Of a stretch of DNA of 33,812 nt, positions 23,698-31,456 are shown one piece after another (positions within the stretch are counted from its first letter, which is position 1; each line of letters opens with the position of its first letter). The position numbers were made by a program, and so were the translations under genes. The stretch covers positions 1 through 33,812 of the forward strand of contig DASUBV010000348.1 in NCBI GenBank assembly GCA_035763085.1, in the 5' to 3' direction. This DNA is from DASUBV01 sp035763085. Its GTDB lineage: Bacteria > Actinomycetota > Actinomycetes > Streptosporangiales > Streptosporangiaceae. The notes beneath the pieces are model-generated. The model did not search any database and was not told the origin of the DNA. It saw only the letters and a program-made list of their open reading frames with translations.

Positions 23698-25808
23698 ACC
23701 GCGGTGATCCGGCCGGACTCGCAGGCCGCCGACAGCTCCGCGTAGTCGCGCTCGTTCTGGTCGGCGTACGCGACGGCAAAGTCAGCGATGGCGTTGTCGA
23801 AGATGTCCTTGCCGCCCAGGTAGGAGCCGATGGCGATGCGATCACCCGACTGGGCGTGGGCCCGGGCCAGCGTCCAGCCGCACAGTTCGCCATACAGCTG
23901 CATCCCGCGCGGGATCATGACCTCGATGTCGACCGACAGCTTCCAGTCCCGTAGCGAACGGACATAGAAGTCGCGCGGGCGGCCGTTCGGACCGGTCGGG
24001 ACCCGCTGCCAGCCCAGGAAGATGTCGCTGGCGGCCTGCATCAGCCGCTGGCCGGCCACGACGCGCTGGCCCTGGTTGCTGAACTCGCTGGCCCCGGCGA
24101 ACTCGCTCAGCACGCTGGTCTCGGCCTCCTTGACCTGGAGGAAGAGGGGATCGTCCGCGTCGCGGCCCAGCATCAGGATGATCCAGCAGCGGGTGCCGAC
24201 GCTGCCCACCCCGACAACCTTTCTCGCCATGTCGGTGAACTCGTACTGCCGGAGGAGGATCTTGCGGTCATCCTGCAGCGTCTGCCCGTACTTGCCGATC
24301 AGCACGCTCAGTCCGGCCGCGACCTCCTCGGATTCCATCTGGTCGGCGACCAGATCACGCACCGGCACCAGCAGCGGCGGGTCAGCAACGATCTGCGGCT
24401 GGCCATTGGTTGTGCTGGTCAGCTTGGCCAGCTCTTGCAGGTTGTTGCGGCGCGGCGCCTTGGCCAGCCCCTTGGCCAGGCGCTTGCGGTTGACCTGACT
24501 GAGCTGCGACTCATACCGCTGGCGGAGCTGATCCACGTCGGTCTGGGTGTACCAGACGTCCAGGTTGCCCAGCCCGGCGAACGAGCGCATGGAGTTGCGG
24601 TAGCTGGCTACCGTGGCCAGCACGATCTCCCGGCGGCGCTTGCGGCCGAAGCCGTTGCCGCGCGCGGCGACCTCCATGCTGGCCGCGAGCCGCTTCACGT
24701 CCCACTCCCAGGGCGCCGGCAGCGTCTCGTCGAAGTCGTTGACGTCGAACACCAGGCGCCGCTCGGGCGAGGCGAAGAACCCGAAGTTGGACAGGTGCGC
24801 GTCGCCGCAGGCCTGCACGATCAGCCCGGTGGCGGGCGTGGCGGCCAGGTCGGTCGCCATCACCAGCGCCGCGCCGCGGTAGAAGCTGAACGGCGAGGCG
24901 AGCATCCGGCCGTAGCGGATCGGCACCAGCTCGGGGACGCGGGTCTCGGCCTGACGCTCCAGCAGAGCCACGGGATCGGGCCGGGCGGCCGGAAGGTCGA
25001 GCGCGGCGTGGCTCTCGCGAGGCACCGCGGACCGGGCCTCCTTCCCGCGAGCCACGTGCTCGGCTGGGTCCATCCGGTCCATCATCAGCCGCGCGGTCCG
25101 CGGTGTCCGCCAGGCAGCCGTGGTTCGCGCGGCACGCGCAGGCGCCCGCTTCCGGCGGGTTCTCGCCAGCGCGGACTTGGCTGACGCGGCGAGCACGGCA
25201 GCCGGGCTGTCCGGCGGCGGCGTGGCCGGCTTTGCCGCCGCCGTGCGCGGCGCCCTGGCGCGCCCGGTGCTCGTGCGCCCGGTGCTCCTGCGCCCGGTGC
25301 TGGGGCGCGACGAAGTGGTGTGGACGGAGCTGGGGCGCGCGGTTCCGGTGCGCGCAGTGCCGGCGCCCGCGGTGCCGGTACGGGACGAGCTGGCTCGCGA
25401 AGAGCTGGCGCGGGACGTGGCCGGCTTCCGCGCGGTCGAACCCGAGCGGGTGCTAGCTGACCTGGTGCTAGCTGACCGGGCCGAGCTCGCGGTGCTGCTC
25501 GCCGCCGGCTTGCGCGAGGTCGTGGTGCTGGCCTTCGGCTTGCGAGTCGTGGTGCTGGCCGCCTTGCTGGCGGCGGGCTTGCTGGCGGCGGGCTTGCTGG
25601 CGGCGGGCTTGCGGGCAGCCGGCTTGGTGGCGGCGGGCTTGCGGGCAGCCGGCTTGCGGGCAGCCGGCTTGGTAGCCGCTGGCCTGCGAGCTGCGGGCTT
25701 ACGGGACGGGGGCTTGCGGGTGGCTGAAGCGCGGCCGGCCGTCCGGCGGGCACCCTGCCGTGCAGCGGGGGCGCGGGCCTCGGTCGGCTCTGCAGCCGGT
25801 GCGGACAT
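23685..25808 (-). CDS. DUF2252 protein with a long histone-H1-like N-terminal region
   Basis: A 707-residue fusion. Residues 1 to about 235 are low-complexity, very rich in Ala, Lys, Arg, Ser, Thr and Pro. They include a ladder of KPAAR/KPAAT/KPAAS pentapeptides, like the PAKKA tails of histone H1 and of HupB/HupS-type nucleoid proteins; DNA or RNA binding is a reasonable guess. Residues from about 250 match the DUF2252 domain, an uncharacterised relative of the protein-kinase/aminoglycoside-phosphotransferase fold. Kinase-like motifs are CGDAHLSNFGFF (about 330-341) and FDVNDFDET (about 347-355), then WEWDVKRLAAS and a C-terminal GWTLARAHAQSGD. Phosphotransfer is not shown. A good GGAGG lies 6 nt before the ATG. 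The gene stands alone between convergent neighbours on one side and CLC on the other. Confidence 0.92.
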   Translation of the reverse strand: MSAPAAEPTEARAPAARQGARRTAGRASATRKPPSRKPAARRPAATKPAARKPAARKPAATKPAARKPAASKPAASKPAASKAASTTTRKPKASTTTSRKPAASSTASSARSASTRSASTRSGSTARKPATSRASSSRASSSRTGTAGAGTARTGTARPSSVHTTSSRPSTGRRSTGRTSTGRARAPRTAAAKPATPPPDSPAAVLAASAKSALARTRRKRAPARAARTTAAWRTPRTARLMMDRMDPAEHVARGKEARSAVPRESHAALDLPAARPDPVALLERQAETRVPELVPIRYGRMLASPFSFYRGAALVMATDLAATPATGLIVQACGDAHLSNFGFFASPERRLVFDVNDFDETLPAPWEWDVKRLAASMEVAARGNGFGRKRRREIVLATVASYRNSMRSFAGLGNLDVWYTQTDVDQLRQRYESQLSQVNRKRLAKGLAKAPRRNNLQELAKLTSTTNGQPQIVADPPLLVPVRDLVADQMESEEVAAGLSVLIGKYGQTLQDDRKILLRQYEFTDMARKVVGVGSVGTRCWIILMLGRDADDPLFLQVKEAETSVLSEFAGASEFSNQGQRVVAGQRLMQAASDIFLGWQRVPTGPNGRPRDFYVRSLRDWKLSVDIEVMIPRGMQLYGELCGWTLARAHAQSGDRIAIGSYLGGKDIFDNAIADFAVAYADQNERDYAELSAACESGRITAVRDL
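25563..25712 (-). repeat. 15-bp in-frame tandem repeat in the DUF2252 N-terminal region
   Basis: Ten 15-bp units on the plus strand of the form CTTGCTGGCGGCGGG or CTTGCGGGCAGCCGG. Three successive copies at 25563, 25578 and 25593 are identical. On the coding strand they give the KPAAS/KPAAR/KPAAT ladder of the H1-like region. Confidence 0.93.
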
Positions 25809-25980
25809 GGGCAGCCTCCAATCGCGTCCGGGGCGGCACGACCTCCGGCTAGCTGCTCATGCGCCTTCGGGCGGTCGCCATCCGGTAAGGATGTCCGGCT
25901 GCGGCGCCGGTTACGCCATCCCCAGCGGGTGACCCGCCCGCAGCCCGGCGTCACGGGCTGCACTAGCGGGGACGATCTGG

Positions 25981-27438
25981 TCAGCGGGGCGGATTCCGCG
26001 CACCACCCGCGGCGCGAGATCCTCCCGCGCCACCTGACGCGCCCCCGGCGCCCGCGCCACCTGACGAGCCCGAACTGCCCGCCCCACCTGACCCACCCGG
26101 GCCGCCCGCGCCACCTGACGTGGCCGCGCCGCTCGCGCTGGCTGATCCGCCCGGCAGCGTGTCGTTGCTGATCCAGGCAGCGGCCACGTAAGCCACCACG
26201 ACCGCCACGATGACCAGCGGCATCACCACCAGCCCGTCGGAGAACAGCAGCAGTGTGGCCAGCAGCACCGAGGTCATGGGCAGCCGGAGCATGACCGCGC
26301 TCATCGCGCCCATGCCCATAGCGATGCCCGCTACCACCGGGAGACCCGGCAGGTGCGACATCGCCACTCCCCCGGCCGCCCCGAGGAACAGCGCCGGGAA
26401 GATCGGCCCGCCCCGGAACGCGGCCAGCGAGCAGGCGTAGGCCAGGCCCTTGCAGGCCAGCAGGAGCAGCAGCGCGCCGACGGTGTACCCGGCGGCGTTC
26501 GCCACCAGGCCGGGCACCGCCGACTGACCCGAGAACAGCACCTCGGTGACCGACCGGCCGGTGCCGCCCCCGTAGGCCGCCGCCAGGCCCGCCACGACCA
26601 GTCCGGCCGCAGGCGTGGCGATCAGCAGCCGGCTCTCGATGTGCGGCCGGATCAGCCGGCCCAGCCGCCGGACCGACGTGCCCAGCAGCGCGGCAGCCAG
26701 GCCGATCACGACGGCCCATCCGAATTCCCCGATATCGGGATGCCCGAGATGCGGGAGGTGCGGGATCGCCAGCGAGAACGTGCCCAGGCCGGTCCAGTCA
26801 TCCAGCCCGGTGAAGATCAGTGCCCCCACCCCGGACGCCAGCAGGCCCGGTACCAGCACCAGTTCCATCGACGCACCGCCCAGCCCGCCCGCTTCCATCA
26901 GCAGGAAGGCGCCCACGATGGGCGAGCCGAGCAGCGTGCTGATCGACGCGAAGCTGCCCGCCGCCGCGACCATCGCCTGGGCCTGCGCCGGGGAGTCCCG
27001 GCGGGCCAGCCGGATCGCGCAGACGGCCAGGCCGCCGCCCAGCGCGATCAGCGGCGCCTCCGGGCCCAGCACCGCGCCGAGGGACAGCGTGGCCAGCGCC
27101 GCCAGCACCACCCCGGGCAGCTGCGCCGGGGTGGGCGTGCCCTTGGTGCTCAGCCCGTCCACCGGCGAGTGACCGCCACCGCCGGGCAGGTACCGGATGA
27201 CCAGGCCGACCAGCACGCCGGACACCAGCAGCGGCGGGACCGGCCACCACAGCGGCACGGAATGAAAGCCGAGCTCGTGCGGCGCGCTGGTGAAGATCAG
27301 GCGCTGCAGCTTGTCGACAATCCACAAGAAGAAGTAGGCCAGCGCCGAGATCGGCGCGCCGATGATCGCAGCCAGGACGAGCAGGCTCAGGTACGACCGG
27401 CTGCGGAGCAGGCGGGCAGCATCGGCGGGCGTGGTCAT
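25981..27438 (-). CDS. CLC family chloride channel or Cl-/H+ antiporter
   Basis: Moves chloride across the membrane, in many bacteria in exchange for protons. The product is 485 residues, with about 10-12 helices up to residue 425 and a roughly 60-residue Gly/Ser/Ala tail. The gating-glutamate motif is GPEAPLIALGGG (Glu127, equivalent to the GREGP glutamate of E. coli ClcA). The GSFASISTLLGSPIVGA segment and FRGGPIFPALFLGAAGG (equivalent to GGIFAP) are present. The GSGIP-type motif is replaced by GGGGHSPVDG. The proton-side Glu of antiporters may be the one in LLMEAGG, but the alignment is uncertain, so channel versus antiporter is open. The tail is encoded by a 27-bp repeat. GGGGGAG precedes the ATG. 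The gene diverges from cydD. Confidence 0.92.
   Translation of the reverse strand: MTTPADAARLLRSRSYLSLLVLAAIIGAPISALAYFFLWIVDKLQRLIFTSAPHELGFHSVPLWWPVPPLLVSGVLVGLVIRYLPGGGGHSPVDGLSTKGTPTPAQLPGVVLAALATLSLGAVLGPEAPLIALGGGLAVCAIRLARRDSPAQAQAMVAAAGSFASISTLLGSPIVGAFLLMEAGGLGGASMELVLVPGLLASGVGALIFTGLDDWTGLGTFSLAIPHLPHLGHPDIGEFGWAVVIGLAAALLGTSVRRLGRLIRPHIESRLLIATPAAGLVVAGLAAAYGGGTGRSVTEVLFSGQSAVPGLVANAAGYTVGALLLLLACKGLAYACSLAAFRGGPIFPALFLGAAGGVAMSHLPGLPVVAGIAMGMGAMSAVMLRLPMTSVLLATLLLFSDGLVVMPLVIVAVVVAYVAAAWISNDTLPGGSASASGAATSGGAGGPGGSGGAGSSGSSGGAGAGGASGGAGGSRAAGGARNPPR
26026..26133 (-). repeat. 27-bp in-frame tandem repeat in the CLC tail
   Basis: Four 27-bp units, each beginning CGCGCCACCTGAC (third unit CGCCCCACCTGAC), followed by a variable 14-bp part. 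They encode nine-residue SGGAG-containing repeats of the glycine tail. Confidence 0.85.
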
Positions 27439-27555
27439 GGCTCCCCCTGATCCCCTGCGCTGCGCACCTGGCCGGTGCCGGCCCGGGTCGTCCGGGCTCG
27501 GCCCGGACGGCTCGGACGCCCTGGGCGCGCCGGCGCGTCCGGCTGCCTACTCTTA

Positions 27556-27592
27556 GTAATCCCCCTATTACAATCTGACAGTCATGATCATG
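27556..27592 (+). promoter_or_regulatory. Promoter/operator region between CLC and cydD
   Basis: The only AT-rich pocket of the 164-bp divergent gap. It contains an inverted repeat GTAAT-N6-ATTAC (27556-27571), a good -10 hexamer TACAAT (27569-27574) overlapping its right arm, and a perfect palindrome CATGATCATG (27583-27592) just after. A regulator at the inverted repeat would block the -10. No clear -35 and no Rex-like TGTGAA-N6-TTCACA site is seen. Confidence 0.45.
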
Positions 27593-27602
27593 CTGGCGGC
27601 CC

Positions 27603-29492
27603 GTGCGCAGCGGTAGGCCGCATCCCCGCGTGACCGGCGGCAAGCGCCCCCGGCCCATTGACCCGCGGCTGCTGAGGTATGCCTCAGCCGCCCGCGGCTG
27701 CCTGGCGTTAACCGTCGCCGCCGGGCTGGCCGGGACCGGCCTCGTCCTGGCCCAGGCCGGCCTGCTCGCCCGGGTGCTCGCCACGGCCGCGGCCGGCGCC
27801 GGCATCGCCGCCCTGGCCACCCCGCTCATCGCGCTGGCCGCCGTGCTGGCCGCCCGCGCCGCGCTGAGCTACGGAGGCGAGGCCGCGGCCCTGCGCGCCG
27901 CCGCTACGGTCAAGTCCCAGCTGCGCCGCCGCCTGCTGAACCGCGCCTTCCAGGTCAGTCCCGCCAGCCCCGGCGAGCCCGCGCGGCCCGCGCCCGCGCA
28001 GCCCGACTCGGGCGCGGAACTGGCCACCCTCGCCACCCGCGGCCTGGACGGGCTGGACGCCTACTTCGCCCGGTACCTGCCCCAGCTCGTGCTGGCCTGC
28101 CTGGTACCGCTCGCCGTGCTCATCCAGGTCGCCGTGGCCGACTGGCTGTCCGGCGTGATCATCGCCGTCACCCTGCCCCTGGTGCCGCTGTTCGCCGTGC
28201 TCGTCGGCCTGCACACCCGGGCCAGGACCCGGCAGCAGTGGGCCGTGCTTGCCCGCCTCGGCGGCCACTTCCTGGACGTGGTCGAGGGCCTGCCCACCCT
28301 GCGCGTGTTCGGCCGCGGGCGGGCCCAGGAAGCCGCCATCGCCGACATCACCAGCCAGTACCGCATGACCACCATGGGCATGCTGCGGATCGCGTTCCTG
28401 TCCGCGCTCGTCCTCGAGCTCACCGCGAGCCTGGCCACCGCCCTGGTGGCCGTCGAGGTCGGGCTGCGGCTGCTCGACGGCCACCTCGGCTACCAGACGG
28501 CGCTGCTGGTGCTGCTGCTCACGCCCGAGGCGTTCGTGCCGCTGCGCAGCGCCAGCGCCCAGTTCCACGCCAGCATCGACGGGATGACCGCCGCGGACCG
28601 GGTGTTCCAGGTCCTCGCCGAGCCCCGCAGCCCCGCGCCCACGCCCGCTCCGGTGCTGGTCGCACCGCGCACGGTCCCGCCCGACCTGCGGCATCAGGAG
28701 ATAATCCTGAACGAGGTGACCCTCGCTTACCCTGGCCGCGAGACGCCGGCCCTGTCCGGGGTGAGCCTGCGGATCCGTCCCGGTGAGCACATCTTCGTGA
28801 CCGGCCCCAGCGGCGCCGGGAAGTCCTCGCTGCTGGCGCTGCTGCTGCGGTTCGCCGAGCCTGCCGCGGGTGCCATCGAGCTCGCGGGCCCGGCCGCCCG
28901 GCTGGACACCATCGACCCCGCCGCGTGGCTGGAGCAGCTCGCCTGGGTCCCGCAGCGCGCCCGCCTGTTCGACGACACGGTGTCCGGCAACATCGCCCTC
29001 GGCCGGGCCGGGGCTGGCTTCTCCGAGGTCCGCCGGGCCGCCCGGCTGGCCGGGGCCGAGGAGTTCATCGCCGGGCTGGAGCACGGCTACCAGACCAGGG
29101 TCGGCGAGCGTGGCGCGCGGCTGTCCTCGGGGCAGCGCCAGCAGATCGCGCTCGCCCGTGCCTTCCTGCGCGATGCCCCGGTGCTGCTGCTGGATGAGCC
29201 CACCGCGCACCTGGACCCGCTCAGCGCCGCGCGGGTCCGGGACACGATCACGGCGCTGGCCGCCAGCCGCACCATCATCCAGGTCAGCCACGCTGCCCCG
29301 GCCAGTGCGCCCGGCGTGCGCGAGGTCGAGCTGAACGGCGGCCGGCTGCTCACCCCCACGCCGGCTGACCCGCCGGGCCTGACCCGGGTCACCCGGCTGG
29401 CTGACGTGACGACGGCAGCGCGCCGGGAAGTCGCGGCACGAGCAGCCGGCCGGGAAGCGACAGCTCCCGCCGATCCGGCAGGCGGATCATGA
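27603..29492 (+). CDS. cydD: ABC exporter CydD (cytochrome bd assembly)
   Basis: Half-transporter that with CydC exports thiols (glutathione or cysteine in E. coli) and is needed for cytochrome bd maturation. The product is 629 residues. A six-helix membrane domain at about 30-330 includes ARYLPQLVLACLVPLAVL and LPTLRVFGRGRAQ. The nucleotide-binding domain has Walker A GPSGAGKS (about 400), a variant signature LSSGQRQQIALARAF (about 506) and Walker B VLLLDEPTAHLD (about 530); the H-loop is IIQVSHAA. Start: GTG at 27603, or the internal GTG at 27630, neither with a strong Shine-Dalgarno. It overlaps cydC by ATGA. The pair is separated from cydAB by 11 kb. In mycothiol-using actinobacteria the exported thiol may differ (inference). 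Confidence 0.92.
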   Translation: MRSGRPHPRVTGGKRPRPIDPRLLRYASAARGCLALTVAAGLAGTGLVLAQAGLLARVLATAAAGAGIAALATPLIALAAVLAARAALSYGGEAAALRAAATVKSQLRRRLLNRAFQVSPASPGEPARPAPAQPDSGAELATLATRGLDGLDAYFARYLPQLVLACLVPLAVLIQVAVADWLSGVIIAVTLPLVPLFAVLVGLHTRARTRQQWAVLARLGGHFLDVVEGLPTLRVFGRGRAQEAAIADITSQYRMTTMGMLRIAFLSALVLELTASLATALVAVEVGLRLLDGHLGYQTALLVLLLTPEAFVPLRSASAQFHASIDGMTAADRVFQVLAEPRSPAPTPAPVLVAPRTVPPDLRHQEIILNEVTLAYPGRETPALSGVSLRIRPGEHIFVTGPSGAGKSSLLALLLRFAEPAAGAIELAGPAARLDTIDPAAWLEQLAWVPQRARLFDDTVSGNIALGRAGAGFSEVRRAARLAGAEEFIAGLEHGYQTRVGERGARLSSGQRQQIALARAFLRDAPVLLLDEPTAHLDPLSAARVRDTITALAASRTIIQVSHAAPASAPGVREVELNGGRLLTPTPADPPGLTRVTRLADVTTAARREVAARAAGREATAPADPAGGS

Positions 29493-31456
29493 CCGCCGCC
29501 CGTCATCCTCGCCTGGCCCTGCCGCCCGGCGGGCTGGCCGGGGCAGAGCCGGGCGGGGCCGCGGGATCACCCGCACCCGCGCCCGCGCGCGGGCGCTGGC
29601 CGCTGCTGCGGCTGCTGCGGCTGGCCGGGCCGCAGCGTGCCCGGCTGCTGGGCGCGGTGCTGGCCGGGGCCGCTGCGACCGGCTGCGGGGTGGCCCTGCT
29701 GGCGGTGTCGGGGTTCCTGCTGGCCCGCGCCTCCCAGCACCCGGCCATCGTTGCCATCGCGGTGGCCGTGGTGGCGGTGCGCGGTCTGAGCGTCGGCCGC
29801 GCGGTGTTCCGCTACCTGGAGCGGCTGGGCACGCACGACACCGCGTTCCGGGTGCTGGCCGAGGTGCGGACCCGGATCTACCGGCGCCTGGAACGGCTCG
29901 CGCCGGCCGGGCTGGCCGAGTTCCGGTCCGGCGACCTGCTGGCCCGGCTGATCAGTGACGTCGACGCCACGCAGGACCTGTTCATCCGCGGCCTGGCCCC
30001 GCCGCTGACGGCGGCCCTGGTCGGTGCCGGGGCGGCCGCTGCGCTGCTGACGATCCTGGCCCCGGCGGCGGGCGTGCTGGCGGCCGGGCTGCTGGCGGCC
30101 GGGATGATCGTCCCGTGGCTGGCCGCCCGCGCGGCCCGCCGCGCTGCGGCGCGCACCGGCCCGGCCCGCGGCGAGCTGGGCGCGGCGGTGACCGACGCGC
30201 TAGCCGGAGCCGCCGAGCTGCGGGCATTCGGCGCCGGGCCGGCCGCCCTGGACCGGGCGATGGCGGCCGACGCCGAGCTGACCCGGCTGGCCCGGCGCAC
30301 GGCCGCCGCGAGTGCCCTGGGCACCGGGCTGAGCACGGCGCTGGCCGGGGCGACGCTGTGCGGGGTGCTGCTGCTCGGGGTGGCCGTGACCGGCGACGGC
30401 GAGCTCGGCCGGGTACCGCTGGCCGTGCTGACGCTGACCGTCCTGGCCGCCTTTGAGGCGGTGACGGCGCTGCCGGCCGCGGCCATCCAGCTCGGCCAGT
30501 CGCGCACCGCGGCCCGGCGCATCGCCGCCGTCCTGGACGCGCCCGAGCCGGTCACCGAGCCGGGCCAGCCCGCGCCGCGGCCCGCAGTGTCTGCCCAGGG
30601 GGCCACCCCCTGGAACCCCCAGCCACCAGACCAGGCAGCCCAGGGGGCCACCCCCTGGAACCCCCAGCCACCAGACCAGGCAGCCCAGGGGGCCACCCCC
30701 TGGAACCCCCGGCCACCGAACCGGGAGGCAGTCACCATCGAGCTGCGCGGCGCCCGGGTGACCTACCGGGCCGGCGGCCCGCCCGCGCTGGGCGGCATCG
30801 ACCTGGTGCTGTCGCCGGGCCGCCGGATCGCCCTGATCGGCCCGGCGGGGGCGGGCAAGTCGACGGTGGCCGCGCTGCTGCTGCGGTTCGTCGAGCTGAG
30901 CGGCGGGACGGCCCGGCTGAACGGTCAGGACCTGGCCAGCTTCCGCGGCGACGACGTGCGGTCGGTGATCTGCGGCCTGACCCAGGACGCGCACATCTTC
31001 GACACCACCATCCGGGCCAACCTGCTGATCGGCGCGCCGGACGCGGACCTGGACCAGCTGGAGGACGCCGCCGCCCGGGCCCGGCTGCTGGGCTGGATCA
31101 CCGGACTGCCACAGGGCTGGGACACCCCTGCCGGGTCCCGAGGGGCGCGGATGTCGGGCGGCCAGCGGCAGCGCCTGGCGCTGGCCCGGGCCCTGCTGGC
31201 CGACCCGGCGGTGCTGATCCTGGATGAGCCCACGGCACACCTGGACCCGGCGGGCCGCCGGGCTCTCACCGAGGACCTGCTGGCCGCCAGCCACGGCCGC
31301 AGCACGCTGCTGATCACCCACGACCTGTACGGGCTGGACCAGGTCGACGAGATCGTCGTGCTGGGCGGCGGCCTGGTTGCCGAGCGGGGCAGTCATGCCG
31401 AGCTGAGCCGGGCAGGCGGCCTGTACCAGCAGATGCTCCGGTCAGCGGAGAGCTGA
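29489..31456 (+). CDS. cydC: ABC exporter CydC with a repeat insertion between domains
   Basis: Partner half-transporter of CydD. The product is 655 residues, longer than the 570-590 usual for CydC. The membrane domain lies at about 45-340 with the conserved RAVFRYLERLGTHD and FRSGDLLARLISDVD. The nucleotide-binding domain has Walker A GPAGAGKST (about 450), signature MSGGQRQRLALARAL (about 554), Walker B VLILDEPTAHLD (about 575) and H-loop LLITHDL. Between the two domains (residues about 369-413) sit three copies of a 15-residue repeat, AQGATPWNPQPPDQA, each encoded by a 45-bp unit with an internal hairpin. The ATG overlaps the cydD stop. The 3' end overlaps the convergent DUF389 gene by 15 bp. 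Confidence 0.93.
   Translation: MTAARHPRLALPPGGLAGAEPGGAAGSPAPAPARGRWPLLRLLRLAGPQRARLLGAVLAGAAATGCGVALLAVSGFLLARASQHPAIVAIAVAVVAVRGLSVGRAVFRYLERLGTHDTAFRVLAEVRTRIYRRLERLAPAGLAEFRSGDLLARLISDVDATQDLFIRGLAPPLTAALVGAGAAAALLTILAPAAGVLAAGLLAAGMIVPWLAARAARRAAARTGPARGELGAAVTDALAGAAELRAFGAGPAALDRAMAADAELTRLARRTAAASALGTGLSTALAGATLCGVLLLGVAVTGDGELGRVPLAVLTLTVLAAFEAVTALPAAAIQLGQSRTAARRIAAVLDAPEPVTEPGQPAPRPAVSAQGATPWNPQPPDQAAQGATPWNPQPPDQAAQGATPWNPRPPNREAVTIELRGARVTYRAGGPPALGGIDLVLSPGRRIALIGPAGAGKSTVAALLLRFVELSGGTARLNGQDLASFRGDDVRSVICGLTQDAHIFDTTIRANLLIGAPDADLDQLEDAAARARLLGWITGLPQGWDTPAGSRGARMSGGQRQRLALARALLADPAVLILDEPTAHLDPAGRRALTEDLLAASHGRSTLLITHDLYGLDQVDEIVVLGGGLVAERGSHAELSRAGGLYQQMLRSAES
30593..30727 (+). 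repeat. Three 45-bp palindromic repeats inside cydC
   Basis: Copies begin at 30593, 30638 and 30683. The first two are essentially identical; the third diverges in its last 15 bases. Each holds a perfect 8-bp stem CCAGGGGG-CCA-CCCCCTGG (first at 30595-30613), then GAACCCCC. The element is translated as AQGATPWNPQPP between the membrane and ATPase domains. It resembles GC palindromes scattered in actinobacterial intergenic regions (recall, not verified). Confidence 0.92.

Noticed and set aside
23495..23707. 70-codon plus-strand frame with Pro/Ser/Gly repeats
   Set aside because: It is produced by the 16-17-bp non-coding repeat and overlaps the 3' end of the DUF2252 gene.
26026..26133. CRISPR-like or regulatory repeat
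   Set aside because: The 27-bp units are in frame within the glycine tail of the CLC gene and have no spacers.
27708..29291. Long minus-strand frame opposite cydD
   Set aside because: The Gly/Gln/Arg-rich product has no motifs, while cydD shows a full set of ABC motifs.
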